From: Paraburkholderia nodosa DSM 21604
Lineage (GTDB): Bacteria > Pseudomonadota > Gammaproteobacteria > Burkholderiales > Burkholderiaceae
Direction of reading: 5' to 3'
DNA length: 64,000 nt
Assembly: GCF_000519185.1 (NCBI RefSeq)
Contig: NZ_JAFA01000016.1
Location: 1-64,000, forward strand
Shown here: positions 8,461 through 16,683 of the stretch, in pieces
Numbering within the stretch: the stretch's first letter is position 1
How the letters are laid out: each line of letters starts with the position of its first letter
Translations under genes and position numbers: made by a program
The notes under the pieces: generated by a model
The model's input: the letters and a program-made list of their open reading frames with translations, nothing else
What the model was told of the DNA's origin: nothing
The model's database searches: none

Positions 8461-9102
8461 TTACGAGTTCGCCTCGATATACGCCTTGCGGTCGGCGTTG
8501 ACGCGCTGCGCCGTCGGGCGTTCACCGATCAGCTTGATATACGACTTCCAGTCGATGCCCACATCGGCGAGGAAATCGCTGCCGTACACCGCCTGCGTCG
8601 CGCGGCCCACGAGCGGCAGACTCACGAACGCCGCCGCATCGGCCACGCCGAAGTGCTCGCCCGCTACGTAAGGCGCGAACTTCGCGATCCGCTTGAAGGC
8701 CGCCACGTAGCGGCGCAGCCGCTTTTCCATGGTCGCCTTGACCTCGTCGGTCGCCTTGCCGCCGAAGAACGCTTCGCCGTAAAGCTCGCGCGCGTTCAGC
8801 TCCAGATGCGTCTCGATGAAGACGATCAGTTCGCGCTCCTTCGCTGCCTGCCACGGATCCGCCGCGAAAATGTGCTTGTCTGGAAAGCGCGCCGCCAGAT
8901 ACTCGACGATCACTTCCGACTCGCACAAGAAGCCCTGTTCCGTCTCGATAAATGGCACCTTGCCGCCCGGCGACTGCGCGAGCACCGCCTCTTCGAGCGG
9001 CAGCTTGTTCGGCACCTCCTCGAACGCGATGCCGTGCTCGAGCAGCAGAAGCTTGACCTTGTTGTAGTAATTCGAAAGCGCGAAACCGTGCAGCTTGATC
9101 AT
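8461..9102 (-). CDS. Glutathione S-transferase family protein
   Basis: A 213-residue GST with a thioredoxin-like N-terminal domain (MIKLHGFALSNYYNKVKL; GKVPFIE with the cis-proline; ESEVIVEYL giving the gamma-glutamyl-binding Glu-Ser) and a helical C-terminal domain from about residue 85. The substrate is unknown. The reverse strand has AAGGAGG upstream of the ATG. It is divergent from the acyl-CoA operon starting at 9211. Confidence 0.88.
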   Translation of the reverse strand: MIKLHGFALSNYYNKVKLLLLEHGIAFEEVPNKLPLEEAVLAQSPGGKVPFIETEQGFLCESEVIVEYLAARFPDKHIFAADPWQAAKERELIVFIETHLELNARELYGEAFFGGKATDEVKATMEKRLRRYVAAFKRIAKFAPYVAGEHFGVADAAAFVSLPLVGRATQAVYGSDFLADVGIDWKSYIKLIGERPTAQRVNADRKAYIEANS

Positions 9103-9210
9103 CCTCGTTGCCTCCTTGAGTGGGGCAATTCCCTTATCGGAACTGCCGAACCGTTTTCATAAAATTGTACGACCGTGCTATTCTAGGCCAATCATGGAGC
9201 CAGGCTTCCA

Positions 9211-10773
9211 ATGACTTCACATCATTTCAACATTGAGACAATCGGCATAGTCGGCACCGGCGCGATGGGCCGCGGTATCGCCCAGATTGCCGCGCAGGCG
9301 GGCCTCGCGGTGCGCCTCTACGACACAAACCCGCAGGCGGTCGCCGCCGCGCGCGACTATCTCGCCGACACCTTCGCGAAACTCGCCGCAAAAGGCAAGC
9401 TCGACGAGCCCGCCGCCAACGCCGCGCTCGAACGCGTGAGCGGCGTGCACACGCTCGATGAACTCGCGGTCTGCGATCTCGTGATCGAAGCGATCGTCGA
9501 GAATCTCGAGGCCAAGCGTACCCTCTTTCGCGAGCTGGAAACCGTGGTGCGCGAGCGTTGCCTGCTCGTTTCGAACACCTCTTCGCTCTCCATTACCGCC
9601 ATCGCCGCCACATGCAGCGATCCCTCGCGCGTGGCGGGCTATCACTTCTTCAACCCCGTGCCGCTCATGAAGGTGGTCGAGGTGATCGACGGCCTGCGCA
9701 GCGATCCCACCGCCGGCGACGCGCTGATGACGCTCGCGCGCCGCATGGGCCACACGCCCGTGCGCGCGAAGGACATGCCCGGCTTCATCGTCAATCACGC
9801 GGGCCGCGGCATGAATACCGAAGGCCTGCGCGTGGCGGGCGAAGGCGTTGCGAGCTTCGTCGAGATCGATCGCATCATGCGCGAGCAGGCGGGCTTTCGC
9901 CTCGGACCGTTCGAGCTGCTCGACCTCACCGCGCTCGACGTCTCGCATCCGGTGATGGAGTCGATCTACCACCAGTTCTATGAAGAACCGCGCTTCACGC
10001 CCTCGCCCATTACGGGCGTGCGGCTCGCGGGCGGGCTCGTTGGCCGCAAGGCGGGCGAAGGGTTCTATCGCTATGTCGATGGCAAACAGCAGGTGCCCGA
10101 CGAGGCCGCAGCGCCCACGGCGCTGCCCGCGCGCGTCTGGGTGAGCCGCCGCAACGCCGCCGCGCGTGACGCCGTGCTCGCGCTCGCAGCGAAAGCGGGT
10201 GTGCCCGTCGACGAAAGCGATACGCCGGCAGCCGACGCGCTGATCGTCGTCGCGCCGCTCGGCCTCGACGCCACGACCGCCGCGCTCGACGAGCAGCTCG
10301 ACGCGAGCCGCGTCGTCGCCATCGACACGCTGTTCCCGCTCGACACCGCGAAGCGCCGCACGCTGATGACGACGCCCGCCACCACGCGCGAAGCCCGCGA
10401 CGCGGGCCACGCGCTCTTCGCCGCCGACGGTGTGCCGGTCACCGTCATCCGCGATTCGACGGGCTTCGTCGCGCAGCGTATCGTCGCGACGATCGTCAAC
10501 ATCGGCTGCGACATCGCGCAAAAACAAATCGCCACGCCCCGCGACATCGACCTCGCGGTCACGCTGGGCCTGGGCTATCCACGCGGCCCGCTCGCGCTCG
10601 GCGATGCGCTGGGCGCGCGCACGATCCTCACGATCCTGCGCAACATCCACACCGTGCTCGGCGAGCCACGCTATCGCCCGTCGCCGTGGCTCGCGCGCCG
10701 CGCGCAGCTCGGCCTTTCGCTGACGCAAGCAGAAGCAGCAGACATCAACGCATCGAACGAGGCACCGCAATGA
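9211..10773 (+). CDS. 3-hydroxyacyl-CoA dehydrogenase (PaaH/HBDH-like, double C-terminal domain)
   Basis: A 520-residue NAD-dependent dehydrogenase oxidising (S)-3-hydroxyacyl-CoA to 3-ketoacyl-CoA. The N-terminal Rossmann motif is IGIVGTGAMGRGIAQ. The catalytic region contains SNTSSLSITAIA and YHFFNPVPLMKVVEV, with the catalytic His in the latter. The length and a second 3HCDH C-terminal domain (GFVAQRIVATIVNIG, GLGYPRGPLALGD) match PaaH-type enzymes rather than short 3-hydroxybutyryl-CoA dehydrogenases. It overlaps the next start by 4 bases (ATGA), so the two are translationally coupled. It is the first gene of the operon running to 14788. Confidence 0.9.
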   Translation: MTSHHFNIETIGIVGTGAMGRGIAQIAAQAGLAVRLYDTNPQAVAAARDYLADTFAKLAAKGKLDEPAANAALERVSGVHTLDELAVCDLVIEAIVENLEAKRTLFRELETVVRERCLLVSNTSSLSITAIAATCSDPSRVAGYHFFNPVPLMKVVEVIDGLRSDPTAGDALMTLARRMGHTPVRAKDMPGFIVNHAGRGMNTEGLRVAGEGVASFVEIDRIMREQAGFRLGPFELLDLTALDVSHPVMESIYHQFYEEPRFTPSPITGVRLAGGLVGRKAGEGFYRYVDGKQQVPDEAAAPTALPARVWVSRRNAAARDAVLALAAKAGVPVDESDTPAADALIVVAPLGLDATTAALDEQLDASRVVAIDTLFPLDTAKRRTLMTTPATTREARDAGHALFAADGVPVTVIRDSTGFVAQRIVATIVNIGCDIAQKQIATPRDIDLAVTLGLGYPRGPLALGDALGARTILTILRNIHTVLGEPRYRPSPWLARRAQLGLSLTQAEAADINASNEAPQ

Positions 10774-11558
10774 GCGCCGAACTCCGCAGCACCCGCCCGC
10801 AAGGCCACGAATCGACACTCGTCCTCACGCTGTCGAACCCCGGCGCGCGCAACGCGCTGCATCCCGACATGTACGCCGCTGCCGTCGAAGCCTTCGACGC
10901 CGCCGAGCGCGACCCGTCGCTGCGCGCGATCGTCCTCACGGGCGCCGACAACTTCTTCTGCGCGGGCGGCAACCTCAACCGCCTGCTCGAAAACCGCGCG
11001 AAGGACCCTTCGGTGCAGGCCGCCAGCATCGACATGCTCGCTGCGTGGGTCACCGCGATGCGCCAGTCGAGCAAGCCGATCATCGCCGCCGTGGAAGGCG
11101 CGGCCGCCGGCGCGGGCTTCTCGCTCGCACTCGCCGCCGACCTGCTCGTCGCCGCCGACGATGCGAAGTTCGTCATGGCCTATTCGCGCGTGGGTCTGAC
11201 GCCCGACGGCGGCGGATCGTGGTTCCTTGCGCGCTCGCTGCCGCGCTCGCTCGCGTTCGAGCTGATGGTGGAAGGCAAGCCGATCGGCGCGGCGCGTCTC
11301 GCGGAGCTGGGCGTCGTGAACCGGCTCGCGAAGCCGCACACGGCGCTCGATACGGCGCTTGCCTGGGCCGACGAACTCGCGAAGATCTCGCCGAATTCGG
11401 TGGCGCGCATCAAGGGTTTGACGAGCGTCGCGGACTCGCAACCGCTCGAAGCGCAGCTCGCTGCGGAGCGCGAAAGTTTCGTCGCGTCTCTGCATCACCG
11501 CGACGGCCTCGAAGGCATTACCGCGTTCCTCGAAAAGCGCGCCCCTGTCTACAAGTAA
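10770..11558 (+). CDS. Enoyl-CoA hydratase/isomerase family protein (PaaG-like, oxepin-CoA hydrolase alternative type)
   Basis: A 262-residue crotonase-fold enzyme. The oxyanion-hole segments are FFCAGGNL and GAAAGAGFSLALAADL. Where classical hydratases have two catalytic Glu, this protein reads AYSRVGLTPDGGG, so only an Asp remains in the second position, as in PaaG-type isomerases. I therefore expect double-bond isomerisation or a related step rather than simple hydration. The label oxepin-CoA hydrolase, alternative type, is what I recall for such Burkholderia proteins and is not proven. The start at 10770 is fixed by the ATGA overlap with the dehydrogenase. Confidence 0.85.
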   Translation: MSAELRSTRPQGHESTLVLTLSNPGARNALHPDMYAAAVEAFDAAERDPSLRAIVLTGADNFFCAGGNLNRLLENRAKDPSVQAASIDMLAAWVTAMRQSSKPIIAAVEGAAAGAGFSLALAADLLVAADDAKFVMAYSRVGLTPDGGGSWFLARSLPRSLAFELMVEGKPIGAARLAELGVVNRLAKPHTALDTALAWADELAKISPNSVARIKGLTSVADSQPLEAQLAAERESFVASLHHRDGLEGITAFLEKRAPVYK

Positions 11559-11589
11559 ATCCGCCTCAATCCGCACGAGCGGCACACCC

Positions 11590-12309
11590 ATGACCGAATA
11601 TCACTTGCCCGCGCGCCGGCGCCTCTACGTGATGCGTCACGGCGACGTCACCTACTTCGACGAGACGGGTCGCGCAATCGACCCGGACACCGTGCCGCTC
11701 AACGAGAACGGCCGCGCCCAGGCCACCGCCGCCGGCGAAGCGTTCGCGTTGCAGGGGGTGCGTTTCGATCGCGTGATCGTGAGCGGACTGCGCCGCACGG
11801 TCGAGACTGCGCAGCGCGTGCTCGCGGCAACCGGTCAGTCGATCGAACTCGAAGTGCAGAGCGCGTGGGAAGAGATTCGCGGCGGCCGTCTCGCCGCCAT
11901 TCCCCCCGCTGAAGTCGAAGCCGCCTTTCTGCGCGTGTTCGACGGCATCGTGCCGGAAGACACGCGCTTTCTCGGCGGCGAGACCATCGGCGAGCTGCTC
12001 GACCGCGTGCTGCCGCCGCTCGATGCGCTGCGCGCCGACCTTTCGTGGGACTCGGCGCTGCTCGTGCTCCACGGTGGCGTGAACCGCGCGATTCTCTCGC
12101 ATGCAATCACGGCGTGCGGACGCGCATTCTTCGGCCATCTCGCGCAGGCCACGGGCTGCATCAACGCGCTCGATGTCGGCGCCGCGCCGCGAGACTGGGT
12201 CGTGCGCATGCTCAACCACGCGCCGCCCTCGCCGCTGCACCGCGACACCCGCAACACGACGATGGAGATGCTGTACGCGCAGTACCTGCGCTATAAACCG
12301 CGCGGCTGA
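11590..12309 (+). CDS. Histidine phosphatase family protein (phosphoglycerate mutase-like)
   Basis: A 239-residue enzyme of the histidine phosphatase superfamily. The phosphohistidine motif is VMRHGDV near residue 18, a conserved Arg follows in SGLRRTVETA, the acidic residue lies in WEEIRGG, and the second His is in VLHGGVNR. This is a complete catalytic set. It sits between the hydratase (31 bases) and the kinase-like gene (42 bases) in what looks like one operon. Its position suggests a phosphorylated acyl-CoA or CoA-derived substrate, which is inference only. Confidence 0.85.
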   Translation: MTEYHLPARRRLYVMRHGDVTYFDETGRAIDPDTVPLNENGRAQATAAGEAFALQGVRFDRVIVSGLRRTVETAQRVLAATGQSIELEVQSAWEEIRGGRLAAIPPAEVEAAFLRVFDGIVPEDTRFLGGETIGELLDRVLPPLDALRADLSWDSALLVLHGGVNRAILSHAITACGRAFFGHLAQATGCINALDVGAAPRDWVVRMLNHAPPSPLHRDTRNTTMEMLYAQYLRYKPRG

Positions 12310-12351
12310 CGCGCGGCGACCCACAGGAGAATCAGGAGAAGGGAGACGAAT

Positions 12352-13470
12352 ATGGCGCAAGCCACCCCGGATGGAGACACGCAAAACAACGCGCAACCGC
12401 GCCCCGACTACTCGGCGTTCGAAGGTACGCGCCCGGTTGCCGAGCGCCAGCGCTTCGACACCGAGGCGCTGGGCGCCTGGCTCACCGCTCACGTGGAAGG
12501 CTTCCAAGGCCCCCTCACGATCGAGCAGTTCGCCGGCGGCCAGTCGAACCCGACGTTCAAGCTCGTCACACCCGGCCGCACCTACGTGATGCGGGCCAAG
12601 CCGGGACCCAAGGCGAAGCTGCTGCCGTCCGCGCACGCGATCGAACGCGAATACCGCGTGATGGACGCACTCGCCGCAACCGGCGTACCGGTCGCAAACA
12701 TGCTCGCGCTGTGCGACGACGAAGCGGTGATCGGCCGCGCGTTCTACGTGATGGAGTTCGTCGAGGGGCGCGTGCTCTGGGACCAGTCGCTGCCCGGCAT
12801 GACGCGCGAGCAACGCGGCGCGATCTACGACGAGATGAACCGCGTGATCGCCGCGCTCCACAACGTGAAGCCCGACGCCGTGGGCCTCGCCGACTACGGC
12901 AAGCCAGGCAATTATTTCGCACGCCAGATCGATCGCTGGAGCCGCCAGTATCAGGCTTCGGAAACGGAGCGCATCGACGCCATGCATCACCTGATCGAAT
13001 GGCTGCCGCAGCACATGCCCGACGATGCGGGGTCACGCGTGTCGGTCGTGCATGGCGACTACCGCCTCGACAACCTGATCTTTCACCCGCACGAGCCGCG
13101 CGTGCTGGCCGTGCTCGACTGGGAGCTCTCCACACTCGGCGACCCGCTCGCCGACTTCTCCTATCACTGCATGGCCTGGCACGTCGATCCCGCACAATTC
13201 CGCGGCATTGCCGGGCTGGACTGGCAGGCGCTCGGCATTCCCGACGAGGCGCAGTACGTCGCGCGCTATTGCGAGCGCACCGGCCTCGAGATTCGCGGCG
13301 ACTGGAACTTCTACCTTGCGTACAACATGTTCCGGATCGCGGCGATCCTGCAGGGCATCATGAAACGCGTGGTCGACGGCACAGCCGCGAGCGCGCAGGC
13401 CATCGACGCAGGCCGCCGCGCGAGGCCCATGGCGGAGCTCGCCTGGCGCTACGCGCAGAAGGTGCGCTGA
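12352..13470 (+). CDS. Phosphotransferase, ACAD10/11 N-terminal-like (LvaA-type 4-hydroxyacyl-CoA kinase)
   Basis: A 372-residue APH-fold kinase. It shows FAGGQSNPTFKL, LLPSAHAIEREYRVM, the catalytic HGDYRLDN loop (about residue 234) and the metal-binding LDWELSTLGDPLADF (about residue 256). These segments are strikingly like the kinase domain of human ACAD10/ACAD11 and the Pseudomonas putida levulinate protein LvaA, which phosphorylate the 4-hydroxyl of 4-hydroxyacyl-CoA (known for those families). An AGGAG-like site precedes the ATG. The next gene encodes the matching ACAD10/11 dehydrogenase half, 58 bases downstream. The specific substrate here is inferred. Confidence 0.85.
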   Translation: MAQATPDGDTQNNAQPRPDYSAFEGTRPVAERQRFDTEALGAWLTAHVEGFQGPLTIEQFAGGQSNPTFKLVTPGRTYVMRAKPGPKAKLLPSAHAIEREYRVMDALAATGVPVANMLALCDDEAVIGRAFYVMEFVEGRVLWDQSLPGMTREQRGAIYDEMNRVIAALHNVKPDAVGLADYGKPGNYFARQIDRWSRQYQASETERIDAMHHLIEWLPQHMPDDAGSRVSVVHGDYRLDNLIFHPHEPRVLAVLDWELSTLGDPLADFSYHCMAWHVDPAQFRGIAGLDWQALGIPDEAQYVARYCERTGLEIRGDWNFYLAYNMFRIAAILQGIMKRVVDGTAASAQAIDAGRRARPMAELAWRYAQKVR

Positions 13471-13528
13471 ATCCGGTTTGAGAACGACTCATTTTTCACT
13501 GTCACTGCATCGCATTGCGAGGTTACCG

Positions 13529-14788
13529 ATGAATTTCGATTACTCCCCGAAAGTGCAGACGCTGCGCGAGAAACTGCTCGCGTTCTTCGACGAACACATC
13601 TATCCGAACGAAGCCGTCTTCCACGAGGAAGTCGAGCGCAATCGTGCGAATGGCAACGCGTGGGTGCCCACGGAGATCGTCGAGCAGTTGAAGGAAAAGG
13701 CGCGCGCGGCCGGGCTGTGGAACCTGTTCCTGCCTGCCTCCGAACGCGGCGCGGGCCTCACGAACCTCGAATACGCGCCGCTGTGCGAAATCATGGGCCG
13801 CGTGCACTGGGCACCTGAAGTGTTCAACTGCAGCGCGCCCGACACCGGCAACATGGAAACCATCGAGCGCTACGGCAGCGAGGCGCACAAGCAGCAATGG
13901 CTCGCGCCGCTGCTGGCAGGCCAGATCCGCTCCGCCTTCCTGATGACCGAGCCCGACGTGGCCTCGTCGGACGCGACGAACATCCAGACGCGCATCGAGC
14001 GCGACGGCGATGACTACGTGATCAACGGCACGAAGTGGTGGTCGTCGGGTGCGGGCGACCCGCGCTGCGCGATCTACATCCTGATGGGCAAGACCGATCC
14101 CGATGCGCCGCGCCATGCTCAACAGTCGATGATCCTCGTGCCCTCGGATTCGGCCGGCATCACCGTGCGCCGCCCGCTCACCGTGTTCGGCTACGACGAC
14201 GCGCCGCACGGCCATATGGAGATCACGCTCGAAAACGTGCGCGTGCCCGCTGCGAACATTTTGCTCGGCGAAGGCCGCGGGTTCGAGATCGCGCAAGGGC
14301 GACTGGGACCGGGCCGCATTCACCACTGCATGCGTCTCATCGGCCTCGCGGAACGTGCGCTCGAATTCATGGCGAAGCGCGCCCTTTCACGTGTGGCATT
14401 CGGCAAGGCGGTCGCCCAGCAGACCGTCACGCAGGAACGCATTGCCGAAGCGCGCTGCATGATCGAACAGGCTCGGCTGCTCACGCTCAAGACCGCGTAC
14501 ATGATGGACACCGTTGGCAACAAGGGCGCGCGCGGCGAGATCGCCATGATCAAGGTGGTGGCGCCGAACATGGCCTGCCAGGTGATCGACTGGGCGATGC
14601 AGGTGCACGGCGCGGCGGGCGTGAGCGGCGACTTCCCGCTGGCGTACTCGTACGCTTCGGCGCGCACGCTGCGCTTCGCCGACGGCCCCGACGAAGTCCA
14701 CCGCAACGCCATCGCCAAGCTCGAACTCGCGCGCCATATGGACGCGGGCGCGGCGTCGCGCGTCGAGATGCCGGTCACGCGTTCGTAG
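13529..14788 (+). CDS. Acyl-CoA dehydrogenase, ACAD10/11-like (LvaC-type)
   Basis: A 419-residue flavoprotein of the acyl-CoA dehydrogenase family. Segments NGTKWWSSGAGDPRC, SMILVPSDSAGITV, LGEGRGFEIAQGRLGPGR and RFADGPDEVHRNAIAKLEL closely resemble the C-terminal half of ACAD10/ACAD11 as I remember it. In those enzymes the domain eliminates phosphate from a 4-phosphoacyl-CoA and isomerises it towards the 3-hydroxyacyl-CoA. The position of the usual catalytic Glu near the C-terminus reads DGPDEV. I start at ATG 13529 rather than the upstream GTG/TTG-type starts because family similarity begins at MNFDYSPKVQ. It is the last gene of the operon. Confidence 0.88.
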   Translation: MNFDYSPKVQTLREKLLAFFDEHIYPNEAVFHEEVERNRANGNAWVPTEIVEQLKEKARAAGLWNLFLPASERGAGLTNLEYAPLCEIMGRVHWAPEVFNCSAPDTGNMETIERYGSEAHKQQWLAPLLAGQIRSAFLMTEPDVASSDATNIQTRIERDGDDYVINGTKWWSSGAGDPRCAIYILMGKTDPDAPRHAQQSMILVPSDSAGITVRRPLTVFGYDDAPHGHMEITLENVRVPAANILLGEGRGFEIAQGRLGPGRIHHCMRLIGLAERALEFMAKRALSRVAFGKAVAQQTVTQERIAEARCMIEQARLLTLKTAYMMDTVGNKGARGEIAMIKVVAPNMACQVIDWAMQVHGAAGVSGDFPLAYSYASARTLRFADGPDEVHRNAIAKLELARHMDAGAASRVEMPVTRS

Positions 14789-14934
14789 GTCCGCGGAAGT
14801 CCACAAGCGCAGCAGGGGCGCTCGTGCGCCCTCTGCGAGCGACGCCGATCTATGCTAATTTGCGCCAGATCGGGCGTCGCGGAAGACTATCCAGACTTTC
14901 GCGGCGCCTGCTTTCATGGTGCCAAGGAGCCACG

Positions 14935-15636
14935 ATGATCGACGTCTACAGCTGGGCCACGCCGAACGGTCACAAAGTCCATATCATGCTCGAGGAAACC
15001 GGCCTCGAATACCGGGTGCATCCGGTCGATATCGGTGCGGGCGACCAGTTCAAGCCCGAATTCCTCGCCATCAGCCCGAACAACAAGATTCCCGCCATTA
15101 CCGACTCCGAAGGCCCGCGCCGCGCCGACGGCCAGCCGTTTTCGCTGTTCGAGTCGGGCGCGATCCTGATCTACCTCGCCGCGAAAACCGGCCGCTTCAT
15201 GCCTGAGGACCTCGCCGCGCGCTACGACGTGCTGCAATGGGTGATGTTCCAGATGGGCGGCCTCGGCCCCATGCTCGGCCAGGCGCACCACTTCCGCATC
15301 TACGCGCCCGAGAAGATCGACTATGCGGTCAATCGCTACACGAACGAAGCGAAGCGGCTCTACAACGTGATGGAAACGCAGCTGGAAAAGACCGAGTATC
15401 TGGCCGGGGACGAGTACACCATCGCGGATATCGCCGCATTCCCGTGGACGCGCTCCTGGCAAAACCAGGGCATCGATCTCGATTCGCTGCCCAACGTGAA
15501 GCGCTGGCACGAAACGATCGCGGCGCGGCCAGCGGTCAAGCGCGGCGTGGAAGTGCTCGCCAATGCGCGCAAGCCGCTCATGGACGACAAGGCGAAAGAG
15601 ATGCTGTTCGGCGCGACGCAGTACGCCAGGCACTAA
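14935..15636 (+). CDS. Glutathione S-transferase, YghU/YfcG-like
   Basis: A 233-residue GST. The N-terminal domain starts IDVYSWATPNGHKVHIMLEE, contains SPNNKIPAI with the cis-proline and FESGAILIYLA for glutathione binding, and resembles the Nu-class YfcG/YghU enzymes that act as disulfide-bond reductases using glutathione. The C-terminal helical domain includes LAGDEYTIADIAAFPW. AAGGAG lies 6 bases before the ATG at 14935. The same frame is open far upstream through the acyl-CoA dehydrogenase, but only as a shadow. There are 146 bases after the operon, so a separate promoter is likely. Confidence 0.9.
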   Translation: MIDVYSWATPNGHKVHIMLEETGLEYRVHPVDIGAGDQFKPEFLAISPNNKIPAITDSEGPRRADGQPFSLFESGAILIYLAAKTGRFMPEDLAARYDVLQWVMFQMGGLGPMLGQAHHFRIYAPEKIDYAVNRYTNEAKRLYNVMETQLEKTEYLAGDEYTIADIAAFPWTRSWQNQGIDLDSLPNVKRWHETIAARPAVKRGVEVLANARKPLMDDKAKEMLFGATQYARH

Positions 15637-15664
15637 CTCACAACGCCAAAACCCGCGCAATGCC

Positions 15665-15702
15665 AAAGGAGCGCCCGCCTTGCAGCGGAGCGCCCCTTTT
15701 CG
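15665..15702. terminator. Bidirectional terminator between GST and MaoC genes
   Basis: A 10-position stem with one mismatch (AAAGGAGCGC at 15665-15674, GCGCCCCTTT at 15690-15699) encloses an inner 4-bp stem (CCGC/GCGG). TTTT follows on the plus strand and CTTT on the minus strand. It sits between convergent genes. Confidence 0.7.
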
Positions 15703-15719
15703 TTGGCTACGCAACAACC

Positions 15720-16190
15720 TTAGAAGTAGTGCCGCGTGATGAACTCGGCCACGCATGCGGGCCGCTCGCTGCCCTCGCGCTCGATGCTCACATCCCACGC
15801 GACCTGCACGCCGCCGCCCTCCACGTCGCTCACTTCTTTCACCGCGATACGTGCACGCACCTTCGCGCCCACAGGGACCGGCTGCGTGAAGCGCACGCGG
15901 TTGAGCCCGTAGTTCACGCCCATGCGCTGACGCACGTGCAGCGTCCCTCCGAGCAGCACGGGAATCAGCGAAAGCGTGAGAAAGCCGTGCGCAATCGGGC
16001 CGCCAAACGGCGACTCGCGGCGCGCACGTTCGGCGTCGATGTGGATCCACTGGTGGTCACCGGTGGCATCGGCAAAACCGTGCACGTCCACCTCGCTCAC
16101 CTCGCGCCAGCCGCTCACGAGCGGCCCCGCGCCGATCAGCGCGCGCAACGCCGCCGCGTCGGCAATCTGCATGACATCGCTTTCGCTCAC
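15720..16190 (-). CDS. MaoC family (R)-specific hydratase, NodN-like
   Basis: A 156-residue hot-dog fold protein. The catalytic Asp and His are in GFADATGDHQWIHID, followed by GGPIAHGFLTLSL, the standard MaoC/NodN signature. These enzymes hydrate enoyl-CoA to (R)-3-hydroxyacyl-CoA. I use a GTG start at 16190 because GTGA overlaps the TGA of the upstream MaoC gene by 4 bases and a GGGAG lies just before it; the ORF extends further upstream but overlaps that gene. The two hot-dog proteins could form a heteromer. Last gene of the four-gene minus operon. Confidence 0.85.
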   Translation of the reverse strand: MSESDVMQIADAAALRALIGAGPLVSGWREVSEVDVHGFADATGDHQWIHIDAERARRESPFGGPIAHGFLTLSLIPVLLGGTLHVRQRMGVNYGLNRVRFTQPVPVGAKVRARIAVKEVSDVEGGGVQVAWDVSIEREGSERPACVAEFITRHYF

Positions 16191-16645
16191 GTTGCGCTCC
16201 CTGGATGGCGAAGGCCGAACAGCGCCTTCGAACGCACGGTCACGATCAGTTCGCCGTGCTGGTTGTGTCCTTCCCACTGCGTTTCGACGATGCCGCGATC
16301 GGGCTTGCTCGCCGAAACGCGCTTGCTCAGGATCGCGTTCGTCATCGTCAGCGTATCGCCCACGCGCGTGGGCTTGAGCCAGCGGATCTCGTCGACGCCG
16401 GGCGAGCCCATCGAGGTCGAGTCCTTGAGAAAGTTGCGCACCAGCATGCCCATCATGACCGAGCAGGTATGCCAGCCGCTCGCGACGAGCCCGCCGAACA
16501 TCGACGCCTCGCCGCCCGCCTCGCTCATGTGGAACGGCTGCGGATCGAATTGCTCCGCGAAATGCACCACCTCGTCGCGCTTAAACGTGTGGGAACCGAT
16601 CACATAGCGCTTGCCCACTTCGAGATCTTCGTAACTCACGCCCAT
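16187..16645 (-). CDS. MaoC family dehydratase
   Basis: A 152-residue hot-dog fold protein with the hydratase motif HFAEQFDPQPFHMSE (Asp and His catalytic pair), then GGLVASGWHTCSVMMGMLV and WLKPTRVGDTL. It is a second MaoC protein directly upstream of, and overlapping, another one. Paired MaoC hydratases beside paired acyl-CoA dehydrogenases recall the heteromeric hydratases of steroid side-chain degradation in actinobacteria, but the substrate here is unknown. It follows the acyl-CoA dehydrogenase small-subunit-like gene by 38 bases. Confidence 0.88.
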   Translation of the reverse strand: MGVSYEDLEVGKRYVIGSHTFKRDEVVHFAEQFDPQPFHMSEAGGEASMFGGLVASGWHTCSVMMGMLVRNFLKDSTSMGSPGVDEIRWLKPTRVGDTLTMTNAILSKRVSASKPDRGIVETQWEGHNQHGELIVTVRSKALFGLRHPGSAT

Positions 16646-16683
16646 CCATATTCTCCGCTGATGTTGCCTTCTACCGCCACGCG

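Noticed and set aside
14035..14934. Possible fusion of acyl-CoA dehydrogenase-region sequence to the GST (533-codon frame)
   Set aside because: The first 300 codons are an out-of-frame reading of the acyl-CoA dehydrogenase gene. The GST has its own ATG with AAGGAG at 14935.
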